Assembly: GCA_005281725.1 (NCBI GenBank)
Contig: SSBO01000009.1
Location: 5,526,363 to 5,590,362 of the forward strand
Reading direction: 5' to 3'
DNA length: 64,000 nucleotides
Origin: Wuchereria bancrofti
Lineage: Eukaryota > Nematoda > Chromadorea > Rhabditida > Onchocercidae
Notes under the pieces: generated by a model
Told to the model about the DNA's origin: nothing
The model's input: only the letters and a program-made list of their open reading frames with translations
Databases searched by the model: none
Shown here: positions 32,001-44,900 of the stretch, piece after piece
Position numbering within the stretch: position 1 is the stretch's first letter
Layout of the letters: every line of letters starts with the position of its first letter
Position numbers and translations under genes: made by a program

Positions 32001-34961
32001 CAAGACCCCAATCTATTTAAGAATCAGCTATTATGATTACTCATCTATTAGTCATTTTCGTTTCATTACAAATGCAAATGTATTATCACATATCATATTG
32101 CGTAACCGCGTAGCAGCAAATTTTTTTTATTGCATCAAATTGCTCTCAAACCAGGCAGAGTAGCCATTCGTATCGATTGTTTGATGGAGGTAAAAAAAGC
32201 TATCTTCTGTTTGTTTCGTAGTTAGTATTACTTTTGATCAGATCGTTATATTATTCGAGGAAAGAAAATTCTCGCTCAAGTTTGATCGGGTTTTCCAATG
32301 GTTAAGAGATGAATAACTAGAATTGTGAGGGTCACAGCTTATTAAATTAGATGTTGCTTTAATTTATTCAGAATCTCGCCTGGAAAATGTTTGAGCGTTA
32401 TGCTGGTTAAATGATCTGCATTTATAAGTTTATAAAAAAGCTTGCGAAGCTTATAGAGTGGTATGAAATACCAAACTTAAGTATTTTTTAGAACATTTCT
32501 CACAATGAATGTTCAAAAGTAACTTAGATTGCTTTCAGATGGAAGCAATCAATATTGGCGATTTAAAAAAAGACAAATGTTTTCAAAAATTAGTTCGGAA
32601 ATTTCAAAAAGATATGAACGAACTGAAGAAGCGACATCAAAAACAGAGGGGATCAGTTCAAAAGCAGCAGGTAACTAACTACTTGTTCTTATGAACCATT
32701 AATTGTTAAACACGCTCTTTTTCTTTAGTAATGTCGAAATATTGAATTACTTTGATCGAAAGACACGAAATTATTCGTAATCTTCCGTGATTAAAAACCT
32801 TATGATTTCGTGAATATAACTACTGTAAACAACATTATTCATTGAAATAGTATGTGCGGTACAAAGACTGTTTGAATAGTTTGTGTGTTTTTCTATTTGG
32901 ATTGGACTGCGTTCCTACGAAGCAATACACTTTCGGAAATTTCTATTGTTATGGCTTATTTACTGTTTGAACTGCTGAAGTCCAATTGAATCAAGAAAGA
33001 TGTGGAATGGGAAATCGTCTTGACACCCATGACACAATATTTGGGAATGTGCATATCACCATCAGCTTATTTTACATTAACTAGTATAATTCTTTCTGTT
33101 TGCTTTTGCAGTTTTGCACTGCGCATTGATAACATCACTAATAACACGGTATCGTTAAGAAATATTGAGTGGATTGTGTTTATTAACATTTCCAGTTGGT
33201 GAAGCTCGAATATTTCTTTAGAATTTTGCATTTAACTCTTTTTACTAATGCATTCCACTAGTTATAGCAAATGACTGTCGACAAATTGATTTGTGATAGT
33301 TACAAGCAGTCTAAATGGCGAACAGTGGCTAACAGTGCGGGAAGTCAGAAACATCAATCACTGTCATATATGAAGTCGGAACCAATACCGCACAATGTTG
33401 ACATGACTAATAATTATAAAGTGTGTTGTCTTTCTTGTGCTATTCGTCCCTCGTACTGCTTGTTTCCTATATGAAATAATCTATTAATGAATTTACACGA
33501 GACATGTTCAAGTTAAAGAAGGATGTGGCCTTCATCTCTTATGTATTTGATTCTTTGAAGGAAGCTTGAGAACCCCTTTAACACTATTAGGAATGCATCT
33601 AATTTTCATAAAGGAAACAAGTGTGTTGTCTTCCTTCTGCGCTACTAGGACATCTAAATCCTTTTGCAAATAGATTTCTTCAATTCATCTTCGTCAGTTT
33701 AATATGGAGTGTTGTCTTTCAGATGAAGTCTTTAGTATTGTCTCAAACTGATGAATGGTCATCGATGATGCGAAGGCACGAAAGAGAATGTCACGATCTA
33801 AGGCGATCACAAATAAAAGAAGAATTTGAATGTCTAGGGTGATTGTTAGCTTATCTTCTTCCACAGAAGCCAATCTCAGTACGTTATCACGGATGTGATA
33901 GTTTGAAATAATTAAGGTCATACTTCTTAGAAGTGTGACCTTAATTATCTTCGAAAACTTCAGGATCATAAGTTTAACGGATAATATCGTGGGTCTCACT
34001 CAGAGACTGAATCCATGGCAGTTCTTGTTAACTGCTTCATACACGATATGTTGTGTTGAATGAGTGGGATTCTTGGTGATTGTACTGTGGATTATTTTAA
34101 ATTATTACGGCTCCACAAAATATGGATGATGTATTCTATATTGTTCATTTTCACATAAAATAACGACTTTCAGGAAACTGCTTCAGGATGCTCAAAAACA
34201 GCAAATGAATATGTTAAAGCTGAGGTTGGAAGCTGAAAACAAGGATTTGAAGCAAGCCCAGACAAAAAAGAGTATGGAAGATGCTCGAGCTATACAACAG
34301 GTACTTCATTCAGTTTCAGTTTGGATATGTAGTTGATCAGCTTATCCCACCACACTAGTATACATTTCTACATAAGGTATTGTATTTTTTTTTCCTTGAA
34401 CAGGATAAAAACATCAAAACAAAAGCAGAAAGGGATCGACGAATAAAAGAAATGAATGAAAAAAATTTGAAAGTATTCTGCGAAGAACGGAAAAGACTGG
34501 CTATAAAGTAAGTAATTATTTGTTTTTCACATGGATTGATTTCCCAAATGGCCGCTCAAAAAGCAAATCTTATATACGGATTTTGTTTTCTAATTGTTAT
34601 CATTTAAGAGCTCAGAAACATGAGGAACAGTTGATGAAAAGGCATGGAGAGCAATATGAACAGCTTGAGAAAGATGCAGAAAAGGTCCCTTTTTTGAAAA
34701 TCTTCCCAAAAACAATAAGTTTCAAAACTTGACTTAAATTTCAATATTTACCTCGTTTCAAGATGTTCTCTTTGAAGAAAATAGCCCAATGAAATTATAT
34801 AAATTGCTGTTATTGATTCTAAATGAAGTTAAAGACTCCAATTTTAGTTTATTTCATACCCTTCGACCTTCACAGGAAATAAACATTTCCAGGAGCTAGA
34901 ATTGGAAGAAATGAGTCACCGAGAAACTCAGTTAGCTTCTAAACCTGAATTTATTTGCTGA
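23054..34961 (+). CDS. egl-8: Phospholipase C beta, EGL-8 type
   Basis: It hydrolyses PIP2 to diacylglycerol and IP3 downstream of Gq. Twenty-nine exons are readable: 23054-23137, 23347-23457, 23650-23823, 23936-24015, 24142-24277, 24452-24555, 24760-24923, 25029-25152, 25365-25451, 25568-25664, 25869-26223, 26387-26458, 26689-26789, 27406-27606, 29190-29331, 29493-29650, 29897-30000, 30229-30331, 30505-30669, 30808-31012, 31131-31314, 31640-31712, 32539-32670, 33268-33420, 33723-33838, 34174-34300, 34404-34507, 34609-34684, 34893-34961. They give about 1266 residues, normal for the family. In order: PH (starts [11 protein letters not shown]), EF-hands ([12 protein letters not shown]), X box with SSHNTYL (catalytic His near 328), [10 protein letters not shown] and ILSFENHCS, a Ser/Arg-rich linker, Y box with [10 protein letters not shown] and FQYNGG, C2 ([16 protein letters not shown]), and a long charged C-terminal helix region. 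Two introns appear to start with GC. Confidence 0.93.
30726..30773. repeat. 24-bp tandem duplication
   Basis: GAGTCTAAAATTAAGTAAAA plus four more bases is repeated exactly twice, head to tail, in an egl-8 intron. It looks like a recent local duplication. Confidence 0.85.
33910..33946. repeat. Near-perfect palindrome in an egl-8 intron
   Basis: Two 18-base arms (33910-33927 and 33929-33946) pair with a single mismatch around a one-base centre. It lies in the intron just after the exon that ends at 33838. As RNA it would form a strong hairpin, but the loop is too small for a normal microRNA precursor. Confidence 0.75.
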
Positions 34962-35772
34962 CAGCTTTCGGAAATCGATGCAGACCACTCCAAGAAATCT
35001 TATCATTTCTTCGCCTTAATCTCTTATTTCCGTGAGAGCAGCAGAAAATGTCACTGAGCTGGTTTTTATGAGTCACCTCACTTTAGAAAATCTCATCTCC
35101 CAAGTTTTTAACACTTTAATTTCATGCGCTAAAGCGTGTCGAATTTTGAAATAATGTCGAATTTTGAAATAAACTGTTTTGAAATAATGCCCTTTGAGCC
35201 CCATTTCATATCTCAATTAGGGCTTCAAGATATTTAGGATATAGAAAACATCATTGGAGAAATGAAACCAATAGCAACTAGAGAAGATGATTTCAAGGTT
35301 GTGCGAGCAAAGTTATACACATATTATTCTGAAATTTCCGACTGGAAGGTATTTAAGATATTCTGAAGACCAATAGTCCGACAGTTATGTACTATCTAAA
35401 TACCTTGGTCATTAATTTATATAAATTCATGGCATGTCAGTTAAAACAAAAACTTCAGTTTCAAAAATTAGGCACAAGTATGCCGAGAAGAGAGACTGAA
35501 ATTTATTGTGATAGTAATGTGTAAATAATAACGAAGATAGTAACGAAAAATCCAGATAGTATGTTGTTATCCTAGGACAAAACATGTACCCAAATAATTT
35601 ATGTTCTGAATATGACTGTAGTGGAAAGGAAATTTGTTAGATTTTTTTAGCAACTAGTAAAACCAGATAAAAATCACATTAGACAAAAAACAAAACCAAA
35701 AGAACACCAACTAAAGCAATCAACTCCGGTAAGAAGATACATGTATGTGTACAAATACAACTTTATTCTCAT
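34962..35772. other. Convergent 3' flanks of egl-8 and eIF4E
   Basis: The two genes end facing each other. An AATAAA on the plus strand at 35168-35173 may serve egl-8; it lies at the end of an 18-bp tandem duplication (35137-35172). No further coding exon is convincing, although alternative C-terminal exons of egl-8 cannot be excluded. Confidence 0.5.
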
Positions 35773-37560
35773 TTACCTCGTTTCTTTCATTGGGATGACA
35801 ATACGGGGTTTCACCATCGAACCTGTACGCACCGACGAGTCCTGAAGACAAAAGCAGGTTTTTCAGAAAACAGAAGATACACTGGTTGGAGATTTGGCTG
35901 TCTAGCAGCCGTCATACGAATGTTTCATTCAATCACGGTGATCGCAGTGAAGGGAGGATACTAATGTGACAAAATTTGTAATCATGATAAAAAAGGTCAT
36001 TATTGAAAAGTCAGACACAGATATATCTCTTAAGCAAGCAGTTCCATATCAGTTTTTATCACAATTCAGAAGTGAACATTCAATTACCTTATGAACTTCA
36101 TAACGAATCGGTTCCGAGTCTGGGATTTCAAGTTTTGCTTTTAAAATTTGCCCAATACGCAAATTCACATCATCCTTCAGTGAGTCACGTGTCCACAGAG
36201 AAACCTAAAAGTGCAGAAGTCGATTAATTATAGCTTCTGTAGTAATCAATTAATAAATATTTTTGCAAAACATACAAAGCTTTTGACGCCTTATTTGCTT
36301 CCCGGAAAACTAAAACGTCATATAATAAAGTACAAAATAAATAGAGCTCGACCTTATCACCCTTCTGTCGAACATTTACAACCGCACCGCAAATATGTTC
36401 GCCATGTTCTTCAAACTGTTCCCCAATAATTGCCATCAGTAGCTCAAGCCAGTAATGGTCCAATAATTGCGCTCGTTTTTGTTTGTCAACAACAACAAGC
36501 CAACGACCACCTTTCACATTATTTTCGTCCTCCCACATCGGTTTAATACCCTCTTTAAATAAATAATAGTCGCTTCCCCAATTAAGACCCGAAGCAGTCT
36601 GGATGTGATTATACAAGCTGAAAAAAATTAAAATCCACAAATTTTTTTTTTAATAACTGTTAATCCTAATGTAATGATAGAAACCGGAAGCTATTTTCAA
36701 AGCAGCTTACTAATTTGCAGTTTTCATTTGAAACTTCTGGTGCGGTTTCAGTTGGGAAGAAGGGAGTAATTCAAACTTAACTGTGAAATGGAAACAAATG
36801 AATATGTTAATAGTAAATTTACAGCGGTTCCGATATCAAAATAGGTGCAAGGCGGCTTTAGAAATGAAAAGCAACGAAAAATATGAGAATTTGAAAATTA
36901 ACTCACGCCCAAAAGTCTTCAACAGTGTCAAAGACGGCTACTTGTTTTAAACAATCCTCCCAGTCTTTGTTTCGATCGGCTTTTAAATACCAAAGAGCCC
37001 ATCGGCACTGCAACGGATGACGTGTAAGTGATTCTGGAGTTGTTGCAGAAAGATTTTCAAACTCAGATCGCTGAAAAAAAGAATGTCTTGAAGGTGTTTC
37101 CTTCGAAATATCTACTGCAATAAAATATTCTCGATCTACATTTCCAAACGACTTATTGTATTGTAGATCCCTTTTCTTTGTGAAAGCTACTTTGTTACAG
37201 TCTCACAGGTCGCTATAAGTCAAAATGCCTAAACTTTCTAGTATCTTTGGACTTACACCATTTTTTTCTTGTACTTGAAAGCTATTACTTCATAAACGTT
37301 AGACGAAATCATACAAAATAGTATTTATTCATACAGTCAATTCCACCAACCAAATGCTCCTGAGAAGAGGTTGAACAAGTTTTCTAAAGCAAATTTAATG
37401 CGTATTTACTTATATAAGAAGGAACTTAATGAAAACTAACCTCAGCATGACTTGTTTCATCTTCATTATCGTTAGACTCGGCTGCTTCGGTTGTTTCCAA
37501 CGGATTCTCTTTGTCGTTGGTTGACTCTTGCTTAGTAATTTCCGATTTCGATATAGGCAT
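35773..37560 (-). CDS. ife: Translation initiation factor eIF4E (cap-binding protein)
   Basis: It binds the mRNA 5' cap and recruits eIF4G. Five exons (37441-37560, 36907-37070, 36353-36617, 36088-36204, 35773-35841) join in phase to 244 residues. An acidic N-terminal extension of about 50 residues precedes the core HPLQCRWALWYLK. The cap-stacking tryptophans are present: W77 (NKDWEDC, equivalent to human W56) and W123 in MWEDE with E124 (equivalent to W102/E103). W94 in TVEDFWALY matches the eIF4G/4E-BP docking Trp (human W73). GGRWLVVV, CGAVVNVRQKGDK and VSLWTRD complete the fold. In C. elegans several IFE paralogues differ in tolerance of the trimethylated cap carried by trans-spliced mRNAs; I cannot place this one by eye. 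The ATG at 37560 follows an acceptor-like TTTTAAG by about ten bases. Confidence 0.95.
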
Positions 37561-38921
37561 ATTATCAGCACTTAAAATTCATGAAATCTCGTAACATATA
37601 AGAATTTTCAAAGTAAAGCATAACAGCAATGTTACTCTTCGTAACTACGCATAAATCATAACTCTTAAACTCTTAATGTACAAATCATAATTCACAAACA
37701 GTAGTATCTTCTGGAAGAAGATGAAGTACAGCGTGAAATCAACTAGGCAATGAAGAACAAGACGATTTTCCACCACTGATGTATACTCTAGAACGGCTTA
37801 GGAATGAAAACATCTACATAAATATGCAAATTTTGGGATTTATCATGAAATTCAAATTTTGGTCGCAGCCAGTGGAAACACATGCAGTAATATAGTCGAT
37901 GTACTGTTAATTACTACATTGATCCAATTTATGTGAATATTGGATAGATAGTCATGTTCGATACAATAGGATTCTGTATCTCTTCCACATATTTCCCAAA
38001 AACAATAATCACAAGTGAACAACCACTAATTACATAGAGATGATCTTAAACCTATGTAAAAACACTCATTTACAGTAACATAATTGTTATGAAATTAAAG
38101 CACACATCAAAATAAATTAAAGACGAAAATAAGCACTACATCATCTTTGTCATTAATAAGGCATGCTTTAAGATAGAACAAAGCTGGAAATAGTGGCGCG
38201 AGTAAGAAAGAATGAACTTCATAAGGAATCCACCGAACTAAAACTTGCGTTAAAGAGGATTAAAATGCTGATGAAGTGAAGCCTATACGTACTGCCATCT
38301 TCTTCACTTATTTTAAGCTTCTCAACGAATATGCTACTCATCACCATTTCTCCAAACACTACTACCAAATAACTACCAAACTCTTTAAAACTCAAAACCA
38401 ACACGATTACCAGCCATTTCAAAAATACCACTGCGAAGTGACCAGCACTACAAAACATCTGAAAGTGACCGCAGATTGACCAAACCAAATAACGGCCAAC
38501 CATAATGTACTAATAGATCTGTTAGAGAAACGATAGATACTAAACGTGACCATCGAGATCATAAATTGCATAGTAGGGCGATACCAGTAATAAAGAACAA
38601 GAACTAGCCAACATCAATCTAGGGTTTGGATATGGTTTGTGATGCATGAATTTTTTGTGCAACAATGACGATTCCCAATGAATGGTTTGAATGTTGCGTT
38701 GGTATCCGAATGTGTTTAAGTGGGGAAAAGAGTAGCTGGTTTAGTTAGTTTAGCCAAGTAGGTGTAGTGATGTAAAAATGGTGTATTTAGGCATTTGCAT
38801 CTGTTTAATGTTGGTGTCATTATTCTCTGCCTGATGAGATTTTAAATTTTGACTGTTTGCTAATTAATTGGTGAATGTCAATGTTAGTATTTTTCGGGAT
38901 TGTGAATGTTCTCTTTGCAGA
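37561..38921. other. Spacer between divergent eIF4E and USP8 genes
   Basis: The two genes point away from each other, so this 1.36 kb probably holds both promoters. No coding motif or RNA gene is seen. CTCTTTGCAG at 38911-38920 ends one base before the USP8 ATG and is either a trans-splice site or the acceptor of a 5' UTR intron. Confidence 0.5.
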
Positions 38922-41900
38922 ATGGTTCTGAACCGTCCTACATTAATTCACCTCGCTGATTTACGTTTCACTAGTTTGGAACATTTGAAATCATGGTGCG
39001 ATGTAACCCATAAACAGAAGTGGGAGCAAGCGATTTCACGACTTGTTTGCACCAAGTAGACCACTTTAATTTATTCTTTGTTGTCTTCCTGGTCGTAGTA
39101 TTGCGACAACTAAAAAACAAATAATGAAAGGGCGTATGAAATCTTTTATAGAGCATTCGACCATGCAGAGCGAGTTTTCGATGAAGCAAAGCTGAAAATG
39201 CGGGAGGGAGATGAGGAAGATGCATACAAGCTATTCACACGAATGGGCATTATCTCAAAAATAATTATTACCAAAAGCGACTTCCAAGAGTTCAAAAATT
39301 CACCGGTAATAATAAAGCGGGCACTTCTGGTAGGGTAAAAAATAATCTTGTTTTATCAGACTGCTAACTATCCTTCCTCAGAATTGTATTGGCATTTTTT
39401 GTTACATGCGTTTGAAAATGAGGAACTGAGAAAAATTGCATTCCGTTAATATGTGGAATTCTTGCTGCTAAGTCTGTTTTTAGGATGGTCGTCGTTTTTA
39501 CTACTTGTTTGACCAATGTATTGCTTATCTGAAAGAATTGGAAGAAAGTTTAAAGAAACGGTATGAGTTGAAGAAAGCTGAGAAAAGTTATGATGAGCAA
39601 GATTTGTCAGTTTCGCAATGTGAAGAAACACGGGAAGACAAAGATTATTTCATGAGTAATATTGTTTTAATTGCTTATAATGTCATATTTTTGCGCAGAT
39701 GTTTCCATAATACATTGTTTGACTTAGCAATATGAAAAAATTAAAATAGAGTTGAAAAAATTCCTTCACTCTCATAAGCCATATCCCATTACAATGAAAA
39801 TTATGCAGTAAAGTTTTAAGCTTCGCATCAGGCATATCGAACGGAATATGCCTTCAGAGATTTGCTTTGAGTATATCCAGATATTGACAGTTGGTAATGC
39901 CGGACTTCTTTCGAATTGGGGCCTGTAGAAATCGATTTAAAATTTTTGAATGTTCGAAAATATTTCATTGAATGATATCTGATTGGTGTTTTCTGTAAGG
40001 ATATATGTTTAAGATGAATCGATGGTAATAGATCCACGTGACCTGGTGCGGTATATTGCTTGTAAACATCGAGCGCTTATCATTGATTATCGAAAGGACC
40101 AGACAGACGTCATCCAATATGCAAATGCTGGGCAGTTATTGGTCGCACAGGTTCCTGCCGATGCTGTTGTCCCTGGGTTGGTTCATTAACCTTCATACGT
40201 TCTTCCCAGAATACTTGTGTGTGACTTGACTGGAATTGAACTCCAAGTTTTTTGATTCACTTCCTCTTTTCGCACTTCTTCACTTTGAAATTACATATTT
40301 GAATATGATCTTAAAGATCACAAAAAGGTATCGGATCTAATTTTTTACATGCAGAACTACTGAATTATTGCATTTAATAAATAATCTGAAGACAATAGAT
40401 TTAAATCGAGGCATTAAAATAAGAAAAACTAAAACATCAATAAAATCTCGATAATATATTCGCTTATGACTAAAAGTTTAGTCAGTGCTTGAATTTTGTA
40501 AATACCAACCACGTATTAAAGTAGCTCTGTTTATAGGATCAGAGTCGTGTAAATCTTTCCTGCTAATTGCTGTTATTGCTTCTGTCTTCATGGTTTACCT
40601 TTGTCAGTGACATCTTTCTAGTTGCATTTATCTTAGCAAGGAATCATTTTAAGTTAACAGCAGGAGTATTTAAGTAACGAAAGTTAATGTTTCCTATTTT
40701 TAGTTAGAAAGGTGATTCCTTGCTAAGATAAGTGGATACTGCTCATAGTTTGATCAATTCTTTGTTGTATATTCACTTAGTTTTAGTAATTTTTCAGATT
40801 TTTCTAATATATTCAGTATTCGGTTCTTTTATTTAAACACTGTCACATTGTAGTTGTATTGGTTCTTCACTGATTCGCTCGGCTGAGATTGCTCAAAGAG
40901 CTATTCTTCAGCGAATGGCAGATGTAGATGTGGTTGTGCTTATGGGAAGTGACAGTGCTCCAAATGAGGAAAAAGATATGATTGCTGGATCAAAGGAACA
41001 AATACTCTATAGCGCGTTATCAATGGTTTTACTTTTCTAGCCTTTTATTTTTTTATCTTGTTTTTAATTACTAATTATAATCAAAGAACTTGTACGAGAT
41101 AGATTGAGATCTGAAGAAAACTCTGTACGATATTAAGATATACTCACAGTAAATGATAGTGATATTTTAATTCGTGACATTGTAGCATATAAATCAAAAT
41201 AAGGCAAGTCTCGAAAATTAGCAGTAAGTTAGTTTGCAAAACAAGAGAAAACTGCTTAGTAGGAGCGCTTGCCTATTATGAAAAGGACCAAAAGAAATCA
41301 GGAAGCGAGATCTGTATTTTGAGTGATAGAATAATTATGTCAAGTTAAATTTTAATTGCAGTATAACAATAACTTCCGGTTGAGAAATCTACCGAAATTT
41401 TTGAAAGGTGGTTTTGAAAATTGGCGTTTATATTATCCAATGCATACATCCACAAAATTTGCGATGCGAAGAAAATTTGTGGATATTGCAAATCGTACTG
41501 AATTCGCTAGAGCTGTTGCTGAATACAAAAAAGGTTTCTGTTTTGTCTTTCGAGTTGTTTTCCCTGCTGAACATTTTGTATTTCATCAGTCATATGATCA
41601 CGTTCCTCAAACAGTAAGCGAACTTCCTGAAACTTTTGTTTGTTTTTTCTAGTCATGCAGGTGATCATCAATAATCATTAATTTCACTAATGAGCTGATT
41701 TGAGCAGACATGTACTCCATTCAACTTCTGTGTCGGATTATGCCTTTTCTCCTAAAGACATTATACAATTAGCTTGCCAATTTTTTCATATCACTCATTG
41801 ATATCTGCGCTTGTGGTAGTTTATCATCCCGATGATCACTTCAAGTTGGCTCACAGCATTCGATGTAATTCCGCCAGGTCGTTCTCGAAATGAACTTATA

Positions 41901-44900
41901 TATTCTTGTTTTCTTTCCAAAACGTGTGACATTTCTTCATCAGATTAAGCAGCAGTGTTTTGATTTCATTCTAGCATAACATTAGATTTAATTAACTCAA
42001 ATTTGGGTAATAAACCGAAAACACGTCGTATTAATTTCTTCAGGTTTTGGGATTGATTCCTTAGAATATCCTCAATTACTACCAATGGTTTACTCTAAAG
42101 CAAGTGGACTATCAATGCCTTACTCGAGTGTTTCTGATAGTGTCGTGCATCATATGGGACAATCTTCGTCTTATTCCTCAGTGTTGATGGAAACTTCAGG
42201 TATACTTGTTCTGTGTCAGTTTTTTTATCATTAATGATTTGAAATTATTCTACATTCACAGACTTGAAAAATATCTGTAATCTGAAAACTGTTGCTTCAG
42301 GAATTTGATGTTCTCTTAATTTTGCTGTAACTTTTTGGTGAATGCACTGTTACCTATTTGAAAAGGACTTATATGTGATCTTGCAGACATTGCTGACGAA
42401 TCATCACTATCACCCTTGGGCTCAGTGCTGCTACCGAAAAATGAATTGCTTGATGTTAGGATAGATGCTGCAGATACAGCAAATGATTCATCAGCTATGA
42501 GGAATTCAAACGTTACAGAAGTTACAGTTCCTCCAACCTCACGAAATGTGACTAGAAATTCTAATTCGCAGGTTGATGTTCCTACAGTTCAATCTCATCA
42601 ACCCCCTGTAATTGATCGAAGCAAGAAACCACTTTCAGAGGTCTGTATAAAATATATTGTCATTACAAAGAAAATAGTAGTTCTTTGTTTTTGAACTATA
42701 GCACATGTTGAATGCTAGAATCCATGTATTGGTTTGAGTTATTCATACGTTATTTTGTTTGGTATTTTCCTTCCCTAACTATATCCTTTTTTGTGGCTAC
42801 CTTAGTTTTTATTTTGAAAATTGTAACTCCTACTAATTTTCCACGTCTGTTTTAATGGAGTATTTCGATTATGTTTCCATTTCTATTTTCTGGATTACTT
42901 GACAACATTGTTTCAGTTGTCTGCATTTAAAGAAAAAGCCTTTTCTGAGAAGGCTTTTCCAATTAAATCGACTCAAACGATGTTTGGTGGTGCAAAATTA
43001 TACGGTGCAAGGCTAGTTACTTTTTTATTCTGCATTCATGTTTTTCGATCTATACTGTGTATTTTCCAATATTATTTTAGCTCAAAACAAACTGCAGTGA
43101 ATATCCCAACCGTACCAGACAGGTTACTGAAACCACAGTTACTTCCAAGGTATATATAGGATTTATTTATACCGATTTTATTAAAATAGCATGTGTTGGG
43201 TAGTTGGGTTATGATCTACTCCATGTTTCATTATGTTGCTGCTAATCTAACCACTAGATTTTATGTTAAATTATACTAAAGGAGTTTTTGGATAATCTTA
43301 CAGCTGTCTGAATGAAATCATGAGTTACCTAATTTTCTTTTCAGCGATGGCTCGCACCAGCTTTTACATTTATATGAATCTATGACGAATATTCTCAGCC
43401 TCTGTGCGCTTTCTCGAAGCTGTGTAAACTTTCATTCCCTTGCGCTTACTTCCTTGAATTTTGAATTTTTTTTTTGGGTTTTTCTGAAAATGTCCTTCTG
43501 TACATATATTTGAATTTTTCTCATTCAGAATCCCGGATACACTGGTTTATATAATTTGGGTAATACATGCTTCATGAATTCCGTGTTACAAACTCTGTTC
43601 AATACAATCCCACTGCGACGTATTTTCACCAAAAACGAATTTTTCAAATTTGTTAACAGGCATTTTTTAAACATCCAGTAGCTTTATTCTGTTCATTTTT
43701 TATTGGCCATAACATATCATTTGTGCTGATAAAAAATTTTCATCAATGATTCGATATTTGAAGAAAAAGGCGAAAAATTTTTTAGGACAAACAAAATGGG
43801 TACAATGGGTGTAATATCGTCTGTATTCTCGGCAATGATGGATTCTGTTTGGAGTGGATTGTTCAGTGCTCTTCGTCCTCAACAATTTCTTGTATTTTTA
43901 ACACTTTTTATCTGTGGACAAAAATGCATAGGCAAACAATCCCTCACTGCATTCCGTTTTGTTTTATAAAACCTTTTTAAGGAGACATTTGCTGCTGAAG
44001 TGAATGCTTCTTTGGCGGATGGTCAGCAACATGATGCACAAGAATTTCAGATTTATTTACTTGATGCACTACATGAAGATACAAATCGGGTAATTTCCAG
44101 TAGTCTCTTTCCATTGGAATTCTGTGGTACAACTTTAAAAGAATGGTTGACTGTGATAGTTATTACGGATAGTTTTGAATTTTCATGTCGGTGTGGGTAT
44201 ATTTTTCGTGGCATTTCAATAATTTAATTTTATATGGAGATTGTGTTATTTGTTGTAGGTAGTGAGACGCAAAACATTTGAGCAGAATTATACTGGAGCA
44301 AATTTGAAAGCAGAAGCAGCTGATTATAATGAAAAGTTAAGGGGATTTGCCTGTTCACCGATCAGTGACATTTTTAATGTTAGTCATTTCTTCTGTATAA
44401 TTAACAACCTTTTTAGTTCGCTTTCGGCACCGTTTTTTAGTCTTCTTTCAATTTTTATTTTGGTTACACGATTAAGACAATCTTACTGTTGTTGTAAGTA
44501 TGCATTTTGTATGCGATGCACAAGCACTGCACAATACTGAATTTCTGCAGACGTGAAATTAGTGTGTCCCTTTCATAACTTTATGCTGTAGCATGATAAA
44601 AAAAGGACTTTTTACCCTGGTAATTTTTGGCTAGCCATTATTCAATGTAAAAAATTTAGTTTTTCTCAGTAATTCATTATGAGGGGACGAATATTTCGTT
44701 TAATTATAACGGTGAGCATTATGGAAGTTAGTGGTAAACACTATTCATTAAATGAGCTCAAATCGTTCCAAAACTTGTCAAATAAATGTTCTTAGTGTCA
44801 AACAGTATCAAGTTTGCAATGCAATAAGTGCAAACGACAAAGCGTCACGTTCGAAGAATTGGCTCAGTTGTCAATAGAAGTACCAAATAGGAATTCAACA

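Noticed and set aside
43345..43423. Candidate extra USP8 exon
   Set aside because: It fits only if the preceding intron uses a GC donor. Reading 42917-43015 and 43081-43149 in phase 0 joins directly to the catalytic exon with GT donors, so the simpler model was kept.
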